DNA from: Micromonospora sp. MW-13
Lineage (GTDB): Bacteria; Actinomycetota; Actinomycetes; Mycobacteriales; Micromonosporaceae
NCBI RefSeq assembly: GCF_003434305.1
Contig: NZ_QKKX01000046.1
Coordinates: 1-64,000, forward strand
Reading direction: 5' to 3'
Length of the DNA: 64,000 nt
A program made the translations under genes and the position numbers. Position 1 is the first letter of the stretch; each line of letters starts with the position of its first letter. The notes beneath the pieces were generated by a model. It worked only from the letters and a program-made list of their open reading frames with translations. It was not told the DNA's origin and searched no databases. This document shows positions 41,400 through 51,330 of the stretch, piece by piece.

Positions 41400-42551
41400 T
41401 CACACGACGTTCAATTCGGGACGGCCTGCGGCGCCGGTGAACCGGCCCGCGTGGAAGCCGCTGATGTCGGTGAAGGTCGGCCGCTGCAGGCAGAGGTCAC
41501 GCAGAACCTCGCCGACGGCGGGGCCCATCATGAAGCCGTGCCCGGAAAACCCGGCGGCGTAGAGGAATCGGCCGTCGCCGGCGGTCCCGATCAGCGCGTT
41601 GTGATCAGGAGTCATCTCGTAGAGGCCTGCCCAGCCCGTGGTGAGACCCACATCCGCGAGCGCGGGTGCCCTTCGCTGCACGGCCGCGGCGACACTTGCC
41701 AACCAGCTCTCCGACCGGTTCGTGTTGAATCCGGGCTTCTCGTCCGGGTCGGACATTCCCAGCAGCAGTCCGGCACCCTCGGCGCGGAAGTAGAAGGCGG
41801 TGCCGAAGTCGATGGTGAAAGGTGTCGCCGGATCGAGGCCGTTCATCGGCTCGGTGAGCACGATCTGCCGCCGCAACGGGACGACAGGCAGGTCGACACC
41901 GGCCCATGCGCCCACTTCGCGAGACCAGGCACCAGCCGCGCAGATGACCGTGTCGGTTTCGATCCGGCCGCCCTCGGTGCTGACCGCGATGATCCGATCC
42001 CCGTCGTACTCGATACCGGACGCAGCACAGTTGGTGACCAGCCGCGCACCGAGCCTGCGGGCCGTGGTGGCGAACCCGAGCACCACCGATTCGGGGGTGC
42101 AGTGTCCGTCCGTCGGCGAGTACACCGCCGCCAGAAGCCCGTCGGTGCCGATCAACGGCGACAGACGCCGCGCCTCGGCGACCGAGATCATCCGGCTGGG
42201 CACGCCGAGGTCGTTCTGCACGGCGACGGCCGACTCGAACTCGGCCACGGTTTCCGGCTGGTCCAGCAGGAACAGGTAACCCACCTGCCGCAGGTCGATG
42301 TCCTGGCCGAAGCGTTCGCCGAAACGTTCGTACGTCTCGAGACTGCGCGTCGCCAGCTCGATGTTGACGCGGTCGGAGAACTGGGCGCGGACTCCGCCCG
42401 CCGCGCGGCAGGTGGATCCGGACCCGAGAGCACCGCGCTCGATCAGCACGACGTCGCGCACTCCGGCGGCGGCCAGGTGGTACGCGGCGCTGACTCCGAT
42501 GACTCCGCCGCCGATGATCACAACGGACGCCTTCGATGGAATTTCGGTCAC
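41400..42551 (-). CDS. FAD-dependent amino acid oxidase-like protein
   Basis: A 383-residue DAO-family flavoprotein. The FAD motif is VVIIGGGVIGVSAAYHLAAA near residue 10, and the C-terminal GLYEMTPDHNALIGTAGDGR matches sarcosine/glycine oxidase-type proteins. GTG 42551 is preferred because GAGGCG is at good distance; GTG 42563 is an alternative. It lies between mbtH and leuA in the NRPS operon. It may convert an amino acid to the 2-oxo acid that the LeuA-like synthase extends, or oxidise a secondary amine. It is unrelated in role to the flavoprotein at 26683. Confidence 0.87.
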   Translation of the reverse strand: MTEIPSKASVVIIGGGVIGVSAAYHLAAAGVRDVVLIERGALGSGSTCRAAGGVRAQFSDRVNIELATRSLETYERFGERFGQDIDLRQVGYLFLLDQPETVAEFESAVAVQNDLGVPSRMISVAEARRLSPLIGTDGLLAAVYSPTDGHCTPESVVLGFATTARRLGARLVTNCAASGIEYDGDRIIAVSTEGGRIETDTVICAAGAWSREVGAWAGVDLPVVPLRRQIVLTEPMNGLDPATPFTIDFGTAFYFRAEGAGLLLGMSDPDEKPGFNTNRSESWLASVAAAVQRRAPALADVGLTTGWAGLYEMTPDHNALIGTAGDGRFLYAAGFSGHGFMMGPAVGEVLRDLCLQRPTFTDISGFHAGRFTGAAGRPELNVV

Positions 42552-42593
42552 TTCACGCCTCACAACCCACGTACCATCGAATGCCCAGCCTGC

Positions 42594-42803
42594 TCAGGAA
42601 CTCGCCATGCGCTCACGCAGACTGCGCGGCCGCATGTCGGTCCATACCGTTTCGATGTGGGCGAGACAGTCCTGCTTCGAACGGGCCGTACCCACCGGCT
42701 TCCAGCCAGCCGGAATTTCCCGGCCCTCCGGCCAGATCGAGTACTGCTCCTCGTCATTCACGACGACGAGATACGACTGGTCGTCATCCTCGGTTGAGTT
42801 CAT
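42594..42803 (-). CDS. mbtH: MbtH-like NRPS chaperone
   Basis: A 69-residue MbtH protein, the small partner that activates many adenylation domains. The signature is intact: YLVVVNDEEQYSIWPEGREI then PAGWKPVG, and a C-terminal SLRERM after the DMRPRS turn. The three family tryptophans are present. It overlaps the 3' end of the A-T gene by 20 bases in another frame, with a good GGAGAG upstream. It is probably needed by one or more NRPS adenylation domains in the cluster. Confidence 0.97.
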   Translation of the reverse strand: MNSTEDDDQSYLVVVNDEEQYSIWPEGREIPAGWKPVGTARSKQDCLAHIETVWTDMRPRSLRERMASS

Positions 42804-44766
42804 CTGCCTGCTCTCCTTCCCATCCTTTGGCAGAGGGGTGGTCCACGGTCGAATGCTCGGCGAGCAGCCGTTCGATCTCGTCGTCGGACATCTCGTCGAC
42901 CTGACGGGCCAGCCGGGTGACGGTCTCGATCCGCCCTGGCGTGCCGGCGTGACGGACCACGTCGGCGAACGACGCGATCGTGGGAGCGCCGAACAGGGCA
43001 CGCGCGGACAGGTCGATGTCGAAGGTCGCGTTGACGCGAGCGATCACCTGATGCGCGCGCAGAGAATGCCCGCCCAGCGTCAAAAAGTTCGCATGGATGT
43101 CGATCTGACCAGGCTCCGGCAGGTCCAGCACCAGAGCCCAGATCGCGGCGACCAGATCCTCAAGCGGATCCCGTGGCGTCTCGACACCGGATGACTCCGG
43201 AACAGGAAGATTGCCGACGTCTATCTTGCCGTTCGACGTGACGGGAAACCGTCGCAGCGGGACGAGGACCGCCGGAACCATCTGGCCCGGCAGGTGATTC
43301 ACCAGGTGTTCGCGTACGGCGTCGACGTCGATCGCCCCGCCCGTCGCAGGAGTGACATAGCCGACGAGGTAGGTGTTCTCACGCTCGTCGACGCGCGCGG
43401 CGACCACGGCCTCGGCCACTGCCGGGTGCTCCCTGAGCCTGGCTTCGATCTCGCCGGTCTCGATGCGGACACCGCGAATGCTGACCTGACTGTCGATTCG
43501 CCCGACGAACTCGATCGCACCGTCGGGGCGGTAGCGGGCGAGATCTCCGGTGCGGTACATCCGCTCACCCGGCCGAGTGGCGAACGGATCGGGAACGAAC
43601 CGCTCGGCGGTCAGACCCGGGCTGTCGACATACCCACGCGCGAGGCTCGTTCCGGCGATGTGCAGTTCACCGGAAACGCCTATGGCGACCGGCCGCAAGG
43701 CGTGGTCCAGGATGTAGGTGCGTACGTTGTCGATCGGCCGTCCGATCGAGGGTGCCCGCCACGAACCGGTGCGCCGCGGGACGACACCGGCCGTGGTGAC
43801 CACGCTGGCCTCGGTCGGTCCGTAGTGGTTGATCAGCTCGTATCCGGTGTCGGATCGAGGTCGCTCGCCGAGCCTGTCACCGCCGGTGAGTAGCGCGCGC
43901 AGCACCAAGCCTGGCGGCGACGGCAGTTTCACGACCTCCGCGGCGAGCGGAGTCGGCAGGAACGTGACCGTGATCCGGTTGTCCGCCAACCAGTTCAGCA
44001 GCAGGTCCGGCCGCAGCCGCTCGTCGTCCCCGGCGATGTGCAGGGTGGCTCCGGCGGCCAGTGCGGGCCAGATCTCCCACACCGACGCGTCGAACCCGAC
44101 GGCAGCACACTGTCCGACGCGGTCGGTGTCGCCGATCCGGTACGAATCCAGGTGCCACGCCACCAGATTGGCGAGACCCGCGTGCGCGACCGCGACACCC
44201 TTCGGCCGTCCCGTCGATCCGGACGTGTAGATGACGTACGCCAGATTGCCCGGATCCACCGGAGCATCGACCGGATCAATGCCTCGGGCGTCCGGGCGGA
44301 GGACTCGCACGCCCTCGGGGACGGAAAGCCGTGCACGAACGTCGTCCGTGGTGATCAGGACGGGAGCGCCGCAGTCCGTCAGCATGTACTCGAGGCGTGC
44401 GTCGGGGTGCTCCGGATCGAGTGGTACGTAGGTGCCGCCCGCCTTGAACACGGCCAGCATGGCGATGACCAGCTCGATCGAGCGCGGCAGGCAGATCGCC
44501 ACCGCGACCTCCGGGACCACGCCTGCCTCACGAAGACAACGGGCCAGCCGGCCGGCGTCGGCGTCGAGATCCGCGTAGGTCAGCGACCGTGTCCCGTTGG
44601 TCACGGCGACCGCGTCCGGGCGCTCTGCGGCTTGTGCCGCGACCTGGACATGGACCAGGGTGACGGGCCGTGCCACCTCGGTCGCGTTCCACTCGACGAC
44701 CTGGCGGTGGTACTCCTCGGGGGCCAGTACGGGCAGGCCGGGGTCTTCGTCGACGGGCATACGCAT
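42784..44766 (-). CDS. NRPS adenylation-thiolation didomain, Leu-like code
   Basis: A stand-alone A-T protein of 660 residues. Adenylation core motifs are complete: YVIYTSGSTGRPKGVAVAH, FDASVWEIWP, NHYGPTEASVV, YRTGDLARYRPDG, NGKIDV. A carrier domain follows with LGGHSLRA near residue 570, whose serine takes phosphopantetheine. Aligning to PheA by eye gives the specificity residues D-A-W-F-L-G-H-V-V-K, one change from the classic Leu code DAWFLGNVVK. It has no C domain, so it may serve the C domain at the end of another NRPS or feed a tethered-substrate P450. Start ATG 44766 is the most likely; ATG 44802 and 44760 are in frame. It heads the operon of mbtH and the leu-like genes. Confidence 0.93.
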   Translation of the reverse strand: MRMPVDEDPGLPVLAPEEYHRQVVEWNATEVARPVTLVHVQVAAQAAERPDAVAVTNGTRSLTYADLDADAGRLARCLREAGVVPEVAVAICLPRSIELVIAMLAVFKAGGTYVPLDPEHPDARLEYMLTDCGAPVLITTDDVRARLSVPEGVRVLRPDARGIDPVDAPVDPGNLAYVIYTSGSTGRPKGVAVAHAGLANLVAWHLDSYRIGDTDRVGQCAAVGFDASVWEIWPALAAGATLHIAGDDERLRPDLLLNWLADNRITVTFLPTPLAAEVVKLPSPPGLVLRALLTGGDRLGERPRSDTGYELINHYGPTEASVVTTAGVVPRRTGSWRAPSIGRPIDNVRTYILDHALRPVAIGVSGELHIAGTSLARGYVDSPGLTAERFVPDPFATRPGERMYRTGDLARYRPDGAIEFVGRIDSQVSIRGVRIETGEIEARLREHPAVAEAVVAARVDERENTYLVGYVTPATGGAIDVDAVREHLVNHLPGQMVPAVLVPLRRFPVTSNGKIDVGNLPVPESSGVETPRDPLEDLVAAIWALVLDLPEPGQIDIHANFLTLGGHSLRAHQVIARVNATFDIDLSARALFGAPTIASFADVVRHAGTPGRIETVTRLARQVDEMSDDEIERLLAEHSTVDHPSAKGWEGEQADELNRG

Positions 44767-45188
44767 CACGGTCTCTTTCGCGTGGTTTCGCTGCTCGCCC
44801 ATAGTGGATCGCGCGCTTGGTGTGGCACCGACGCGCAAAGGTCACCGAGATCAACGGCGCAGGCGTCGGTATCTCCTGGTGATCGCGACCTGTGCCGGAT
44901 TGGGTACGGGTAGCCTACGGAATGCGTGTCCGGGCGGCGGGGGAGAGCGGCGTGGCTGGATGCTCGCGTGCCGGACGATCGGCGGGGTGCCGCCCGGACC
45001 GTCGCCGCTATCCCCGTACTCGACCCGTAGCAGTCCCTTGGACACCAATGGCAACGTGTCCGACCAGCGGTGTCGTCGCAGTCGGCCGACCACGAACGTG
45101 TCGATGCCGTACCAGCAGGCAGAGCCATAGTGGGCACCGAACCTGGTAAGTCCGCCTCACGCGGCGTCGGAAGCGAGGGCATCGCAGG
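44767..45188. promoter_or_regulatory. 422-base divergent region between two NRPS operons
   Basis: No gene is seen. It must carry promoters for the leftward A-T/mbtH/leu-like operon and the rightward five-domain NRPS. I could not pick convincing boxes or operator symmetry. The only ribosome-site-like sequence for the rightward start is GAGGG at 13 bases or AGG directly abutting. Confidence 0.35.
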
Positions 45189-48100
45189 ATGAGCGCAGTT
45201 CCACAAGCTCGATCGGTCGCGAACAGACAGCGACTGCTGGATCTCATGCTCACCCGGGAGGGCCACTCGAATCGGATCACCCCGGCCGACCGGACCGCGG
45301 ACCTGCCGCTCTCGTTCGCCCAGCAACGGCTGTGGACCCTCGACCGCCTGCTGCCTGACCGCTGTCTGTACAACGCGCCATTGGCCTACCGGCTGCGCGG
45401 CCCACTGGACCGCTCCGCCTTGCGGAAGGCGTTCACGGGCGTGGTCGCCCGCCATGAGGCGTTGCGGACCACCTTCGCCGTACGTGCGGGAACCCCCGTT
45501 CAAGTGATCGGCACATCCCGTCCTGTCGATATCCCGGCAGTGAGTCTGGCCGGGATGCCGGACAGGGAAACCGAAGCCGTCCGCCTGGCCATGGCCGAGG
45601 CCAGGGTTCCTTTCGACCTGGAAACCGGCCCGTTGCTCCGGCTCAAACTGATCGAACTGGCCGCCGACGACCACGTCCTGCTGATCACGCTGCACCACAT
45701 CGTGACCGACACGTGGTCGCTCGGTGTGATGTTCCGGGAGATCACCACGTTGTACGCCGCGGCACGCGACGGGGCCTCGCCGACCTTGCCGGAACTCGCC
45801 GTGCAGTACGCGGATTTCGCCGTCTGGCAGCGCCGGACGATGTCCGGCGAACGCCTGCGGCGGGAACTCACCCACTGGAGCGACCGACTGAGCGGCGCAC
45901 CCCAGATGCTCACCCTGCCCGCGGATCGGCAACACCGTGCCGTGCCGTCCTTCGGCGGTGCGGAGCACGTCTTCACCGTGCCCGAGCCGATTCTGGCGCT
46001 GTTGCGGTCAGTCGCCGCGGCACAGGACGCGACGTTGTTCATGGTGCTGCTGGCCGCGTTCAAGGTGCAGCTTTCCCGGTACTGCGGCGAGACCGACATC
46101 GTCGTCGGCTCTCCGGTCGTCGGCCGTGGCCACGTCGAACTGGAGCCGCTGATCGGCTTCTTCGTCAACAACCTGGTGCTCAGAACCGATCTGGCCGGTG
46201 ATCCACCGTTCACCGAACTCGTCAGGCGGGTACGCCACACCGCGCTCGACGCCTACGACCACCAGGAACTGCCGTTCGAGAAGCTGGTGAACGAACTGCA
46301 GCCGACGCGCAATCTGAGCGTGCAACCGTTGGCCCAGGTCAACTTCCAGGTCTACGAACCGCAGAACCTTGATTCGGCCCGGGTTCCTTCGGCGGGGCGA
46401 ACCTCCGTACACGGCGACGACCTGACCTTGCCTGGCCTGCACGTCGAGTCCCTGCCTGTCGCGACGCGCACGAGCAAATTCGATTTTTCCATCATGTTCA
46501 GCGAAGTCGGTCGGGATTTCGTCGGCCAGATCGAGTACTCGACCGATCTGTATGACAAGCCCACCATCGAGCGGTTCGCCGACAATTTCGCCGCCCTGCT
46601 CGACGGAATCGTGGCCCGCCCGGACAGCAGGCTGTCCGAACTGCCGGTGTTCGCCGAGCGGGAGCGCGTCCGTGTCCTGGAGGAGTGGAACGACACCGAC
46701 CGGCCGGGTGCGGGTGGGCGCTGCCTGCACGAACTCGTGCAGGCGCAAGCAGAACGTACTCCGGACGCGATCGCGGTGATCGCCGAGGATTTCCGGCTGA
46801 CCTATCGAGAACTCGACAACCGCGCCAACGCACTGGCCCATCACCTACGGGCGCTCGGCGCCGAGACCGAGTCGACGATCGGTGTCTGCATCGAGCGGTC
46901 CGCCGAGTTCGTCATCGCCGTCCTCGCCGTCCTCAAGGCTGGTGGCGTCTACCTGGCGCTCGACCCGGACCAGCCCGTCGACCGGCTGGCTTCGCTGCTC
47001 ACCGACGCCGGTGCGGCGATGCTGATCACCCGGGCCCAGCAGACCACGGTTCCCGCAGTGGACGGCATCGGGACCTACGTCTTCGAACGCGACTGGGCCA
47101 TCACCGAGAAGTACCCCACCACGCCACCGGTCGGCACCACCGCTCCGGAGAGCCTCGCGTACGCCATTCACACGTCGGGCTCCACCGGCCGTCCCAAGTG
47201 TGTTGTCACGCCGCATGAGGGCGTCGTCAACTACCTCACCTGGTTGCAGGCCGAACACGGTCTGTCCGCAGAGGACCGTGTGCTGCAGAAGGCACCGTTC
47301 GGCTTCGACGTGTCCGTGTGGGAGATTTTCTGGCCGCTCAGCACCGGAGCCGCGGTGGTGCTGGCCCGGCCCGGTGAGCAAGGAAATCCGAAATACCTCG
47401 CCGAGCTGATCAGGGACACGCGAATCACCGTCGCACACTTCGTGCCGTCCATGCTGCGGTTCTTCGTCGCCGAGCCCGCAGCCGCGGAATGCGCGAGACT
47501 GCGTCTGGTGATCTGCGGTGGCGAGGCCATCACCACGGACCTGGTGAACCGTTTCCACCGGACCTTCGATGCCGTGCTGCACAACCAGTACGGCCCAGCC
47601 GAGGCCGCTATCCAGGTCACCGGGTGCACCCTACGGCCAGGAGCAGAGAAGGCCTCGCTTGGTCGCGCGGTGTGGAACACCCGGTTGTACGTTCTCGACG
47701 CCGCCGGGAGCCCCGTTCCGCAAGGTGCGGCCGGTGAGCTCTACCTCGCGGGTGTCCAACTCGCTCGTGGCTATCTCAACCAGCCGGGCATGACCGCCGA
47801 ACGCTTCCTGCCCAACCCTTTCGGCGCACCCGGCAGCCGGATGTACCGCACGGGCGACCTCGTCCGCTGGCTTCCCGACGGGACGCTGGAGTTCCTCGGC
47901 CGCACCGACCATCAGGTGAAGATCCGTGGCGTCCGGATCGAGCCCGGCGAGATCCAGAGCCACCTGACGGCCGATCCCGCCGTTCGCCAGGCGATCGTGG
48001 TGGCGAGGCAAGATCCGTCTGGTGACAAGCGACTGGTGGCCTACGTGGTCCCGCACGACACGGCGGACCCCGGCCGGTTGTCCGCGGCACTGCGTGCCGA

Positions 48101-51100
48101 CCTGTCGGGTCGCTTGCCGAGCTATCTGGTGCCGTCGGCGTTCGTCGTCCTCGATTCTCTGCCCCTCAACCGCAATGGCAAGGTGGACGTGGCCGCACTG
48201 CCGCTGTCCACCGTTTCGTCCGACCGTCCGACGTTGGTCGCGGCGCGCACCCAGGTGGAACGGGTGCTGGGCGAGGTGTGGCAGACAGTGTTGCGCCTGG
48301 ACGAGGTGGGCGTGCACGACAACTTCTTCGCGCTCGGCGGTGACTCGATCCGTGCGATCGAGGTCACGTCACTGGCTGCGGCTTCCGGGCTGCGGCTGCA
48401 CCCCAACCAGCTCTTCCAGCACCAGAGCCTTGCCGAACTGGCCGCGGTCGCAACCGAGGCGGACGACGAGAACGTGGCCGGGTGCCTGGCCGAGCAGGGC
48501 GAGGTCACCGGGCCGGTGCACCTCACCCCGATCCAGCGTTCCTTCGTGTCGGTCGGGGACCCCCGCCGGGACTACCAGACGCAGTACCTGGCGTTGGAGA
48601 TCACCGCGGACCTACCCGCCGAGATCATCGACACCGCCATCGACCACCTGGTGCGGCACCATGACGTGCTCAGGACGAGATTGGCATTCGACGGCGCGGC
48701 CTGGACCCAGGCTGTGGAGGCGTACCGGCCGGAGGAGCGGCTGGTCCGGCACACTGTCGACGACCTGGACGTCGGCGTCCTGCTGGACGACTACGCGACA
48801 AGGGCGGCCGAATCCCTCGACCCGGTGGCGGGCCGGATGGTGCGAGCGGTGTACCTGGAACGTCACGGCGCCAGGCCGGTGCTGCTGGTGATCATCCACC
48901 ACCTCTGCGTGGACGCCGTCTCGTGGCGCATCCTGATCGAGGATTTCGATTCGGTGTGCCGTCAGCTTCTCGACGGCCGGACCGACCCGGTGCTGCCCGC
49001 CAAGACCACCTCCTTCCAGATGTGGGCTGGACGCCTGCACGATCTGGCCGGATCTCCCGAACTGGCCGATGAGGCACGCCATTGGCGCTCGATGGTTCCC
49101 CGCGAGCTGCCGTCCCTGCCTCGTGACGGCGTGGTGACCTCCGATCGAAGCACGTACGGCGACGTGGAGCAGTTCGACTCCGTGGTGTCCCGCGACACCA
49201 CTCGTGCCCTGATCGAGGAGGTGCCCGACGCCTACCGGACCCAGGTCAACGACGTGCTGATGACCGCGTTGGCGCTGGCGTTCGGCGCCTGGACCGGTTC
49301 GCCACGGCTGTTGGTGGATCTGGAGGGCCACGGCAGGGAACCGCTCTTCGACGACGTCGACCTCACCAGGACCGTCGGCTGGTTCACCTCGGTCTTTCCG
49401 GTCTACCTGGACCTGCCCGACCCCGCCGACGTCGGTGGTTGCCTGATCGCGGTGAAGGAGACATTGCGCGCGGTTCCCCGCCGCGGCGTCGGCCTCGGCC
49501 TGCTGCGGCACGTCCGCGCGGACGAACACCGCATCGACGATCTGCCGCAAGCCGAAGTCCTGTTCAACTACCTCGGCCGGATCGACACCCCCTCTGGCGG
49601 GGACGCCCTGGTCCGCCAGGTACCGGATCCGCTGCGGGCTGGAAACGCACCGAGCCGGCCGCGTACCTACCCGATCGAAGCGTATGCCCGGATCCAGGGC
49701 GGGCGCCTCGTCGTGCACTGGTCGTACGATCGCAACGTCTACGACCGGAGCCGCATCGAAGGCATCGCCGGTGACTTCACCAGGGCGTTGGAACGGATCA
49801 CCGAGTTCTGCCGCCTGCCGGACAGCGGAGGGCGCACGGCGTCGGACTACCCGCTCACCGGCCTGTCCACCGCGGACCTGAAGCGGCTTTTCGGCTCCTG
49901 CCGTGGCATCGAGGACATCTATCCGTTGTCCACGTTGCAGACGGGCATCCTGTTCCACACGCTCACCGCGGCCAACGCCGACGTGTACCTGACGCAGGCG
50001 AGCTGGGAACTCGGTGACATCGACGCGGACGCGATGGATCAGGCCTGGCAGGAGGTGACCCGCAGGACCGCCATGCTGCGTACCCGGTTCACGTGGAAAG
50101 CCGTGTATCCGGCGCTCCAGGTGGTCGAGCGCGACGTGCACCTCCCGGTCACGCATCTGGACTGGTCGGACCGGGATCACGCGCAACAGCGGTCGGCACT
50201 GGAAGACCTGCTCGACGAGGGCAGGCGGAACACCTTCGACCTCGAACGAGCCCCGATCGCCCGTGTCACTCTGATCAAGAGCGGTCCCGCGAACTGGCGC
50301 ATCCTGGTGGAAACACACCACATCCTGTTCGACGGCTGGAGCATCACCATGCTCATCGGCGACGCGCTGGCCGTGTATCAGGCTCTGGTCGCCGGTGCGG
50401 AGTTGCGGCTGCCGGCCCGCCGTCCGTTCCGGGACTTCATCGAATGGCAGGGTGCTCGGAAGGCAGGCGCGGACGAGAGGTACTGGCGGAACTACCTCGC
50501 GGGGTTCACCGAACCGACGAGGTTGCCCGTTGAGCCGTCCGACGCCACCGGGTACGGCGTTCACCACCGGGAGCTTCCGGCAGAGTTGTCCAACGCGGTG
50601 CAGGACTGCGCGCGACGCCTGCGTATCACCCCCAGCACGCTGTTCCAAGTCAGTTGGTCGCTGATGCTCAGCCGGTACACGAACGCCACCGACGTGGTGT
50701 TCGGGGCCACTGTGTCCGGCCGGGCCGACATGCCCGGGATGGAGCGGATGATCGGCCTGTTCATCAACACGCTCCCGGTCCGCGTCCGGCTGGGACGTGG
50801 TGATCAACGGCTCGACGACTGGCTGCGGGAGGTGCAGACGGACTGGACCCGGATGCCGTCCGAACAGACCTCACTGGCGGACATCACCGCATGGAGCGAG
50901 ATTCCGCCGCGGCAGTCACTGTTCGACAGCATCGTGGTGGTCGGGAACTACCCGGTCGACGATCCGGTCCGGACCGCGCTGGGCGGCATGTCCGCGCGAA
51001 CTCTGCGGGTTCGCGAGATGAACAACTACCCGCTCAGCCTGATCGTCAACGGTGGGACACCGTACGAATTCGAGATGCAGTACGACCGGAGCAAATACAG

Positions 51101-51227
51101 CCCGGCCATGATCGAGGACATCGAGAGGTGTGTCACCTCGGTTCTGCACATGATCGTCACCGACACCGACGTGACGATCGCCGAACTGATTACCGCAGTC
51201 GGTTACCGCCCGCTGCCAGGTCACTGA
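45189..51227 (+). CDS. NRPS, C-A-T-E-C
   Basis: A 2012-residue NRPS. Condensation domain 1 (about 35-470) has HHIVTDTW at 169-176. Adenylation (about 505-1010) has HTSGSTGRPKCVV, FDVSVWEIFWP and NQYGPAEAAI. Carrier Ser1053 lies in LGGDSIRAIE, the variant usual before an E domain. The epimerization domain (about 1085-1530) has HHLCVDAVSW at 1237-1246. Condensation domain 2 (about 1560-2005) has HHILFDGWS at 1710-1718 and the DCL-like YPLSTLQTGILFHTL start. It therefore adds one residue, flips it to D, and condenses it with an amino acid held on another protein. A-domain code by eye is D-V-W-H-I-G-Q-I-Q-K; I cannot assign it. It is transcribed opposite to the A-T gene next door, a likely partner. 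Confidence 0.95.
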   Translation: MSAVPQARSVANRQRLLDLMLTREGHSNRITPADRTADLPLSFAQQRLWTLDRLLPDRCLYNAPLAYRLRGPLDRSALRKAFTGVVARHEALRTTFAVRAGTPVQVIGTSRPVDIPAVSLAGMPDRETEAVRLAMAEARVPFDLETGPLLRLKLIELAADDHVLLITLHHIVTDTWSLGVMFREITTLYAAARDGASPTLPELAVQYADFAVWQRRTMSGERLRRELTHWSDRLSGAPQMLTLPADRQHRAVPSFGGAEHVFTVPEPILALLRSVAAAQDATLFMVLLAAFKVQLSRYCGETDIVVGSPVVGRGHVELEPLIGFFVNNLVLRTDLAGDPPFTELVRRVRHTALDAYDHQELPFEKLVNELQPTRNLSVQPLAQVNFQVYEPQNLDSARVPSAGRTSVHGDDLTLPGLHVESLPVATRTSKFDFSIMFSEVGRDFVGQIEYSTDLYDKPTIERFADNFAALLDGIVARPDSRLSELPVFAERERVRVLEEWNDTDRPGAGGRCLHELVQAQAERTPDAIAVIAEDFRLTYRELDNRANALAHHLRALGAETESTIGVCIERSAEFVIAVLAVLKAGGVYLALDPDQPVDRLASLLTDAGAAMLITRAQQTTVPAVDGIGTYVFERDWAITEKYPTTPPVGTTAPESLAYAIHTSGSTGRPKCVVTPHEGVVNYLTWLQAEHGLSAEDRVLQKAPFGFDVSVWEIFWPLSTGAAVVLARPGEQGNPKYLAELIRDTRITVAHFVPSMLRFFVAEPAAAECARLRLVICGGEAITTDLVNRFHRTFDAVLHNQYGPAEAAIQVTGCTLRPGAEKASLGRAVWNTRLYVLDAAGSPVPQGAAGELYLAGVQLARGYLNQPGMTAERFLPNPFGAPGSRMYRTGDLVRWLPDGTLEFLGRTDHQVKIRGVRIEPGEIQSHLTADPAVRQAIVVARQDPSGDKRLVAYVVPHDTADPGRLSAALRADLSGRLPSYLVPSAFVVLDSLPLNRNGKVDVAALPLSTVSSDRPTLVAARTQVERVLGEVWQTVLRLDEVGVHDNFFALGGDSIRAIEVTSLAAASGLRLHPNQLFQHQSLAELAAVATEADDENVAGCLAEQGEVTGPVHLTPIQRSFVSVGDPRRDYQTQYLALEITADLPAEIIDTAIDHLVRHHDVLRTRLAFDGAAWTQAVEAYRPEERLVRHTVDDLDVGVLLDDYATRAAESLDPVAGRMVRAVYLERHGARPVLLVIIHHLCVDAVSWRILIEDFDSVCRQLLDGRTDPVLPAKTTSFQMWAGRLHDLAGSPELADEARHWRSMVPRELPSLPRDGVVTSDRSTYGDVEQFDSVVSRDTTRALIEEVPDAYRTQVNDVLMTALALAFGAWTGSPRLLVDLEGHGREPLFDDVDLTRTVGWFTSVFPVYLDLPDPADVGGCLIAVKETLRAVPRRGVGLGLLRHVRADEHRIDDLPQAEVLFNYLGRIDTPSGGDALVRQVPDPLRAGNAPSRPRTYPIEAYARIQGGRLVVHWSYDRNVYDRSRIEGIAGDFTRALERITEFCRLPDSGGRTASDYPLTGLSTADLKRLFGSCRGIEDIYPLSTLQTGILFHTLTAANADVYLTQASWELGDIDADAMDQAWQEVTRRTAMLRTRFTWKAVYPALQVVERDVHLPVTHLDWSDRDHAQQRSALEDLLDEGRRNTFDLERAPIARVTLIKSGPANWRILVETHHILFDGWSITMLIGDALAVYQALVAGAELRLPARRPFRDFIEWQGARKAGADERYWRNYLAGFTEPTRLPVEPSDATGYGVHHRELPAELSNAVQDCARRLRITPSTLFQVSWSLMLSRYTNATDVVFGATVSGRADMPGMERMIGLFINTLPVRVRLGRGDQRLDDWLREVQTDWTRMPSEQTSLADITAWSEIPPRQSLFDSIVVVGNYPVDDPVRTALGGMSARTLRVREMNNYPLSLIVNGGTPYEFEMQYDRSKYSPAMIEDIERCVTSVLHMIVTDTDVTIAELITAVGYRPLPGH

Positions 51228-51251
51228 GCCCGCCGACGGCGCGGATCCTGG

Positions 51252-51309
51252 CGTGGTGTCGGTTGACGGTCCTCTGACGGCGGCACAGTCGGGGCGGGTG
51301 CGGGGGGCG
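51252..51309. repeat. 58-bp direct repeat, copy 1
   Basis: This matches 53039-53096 without gaps at 50 of 58 positions by hand count. It lies just after the NRPS stop and before the P450 gene, so the two copies bracket the P450 gene. Confidence 0.7.
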
Positions 51310-51330
51310 TTCGAGAACCGCTGGGTGCCT

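Noticed and set aside
48612..50807. 731-codon minus-strand open frame opposite the large NRPS
   Set aside because: It lies wholly within the E and C domains of the NRPS on the other strand and has no family features.
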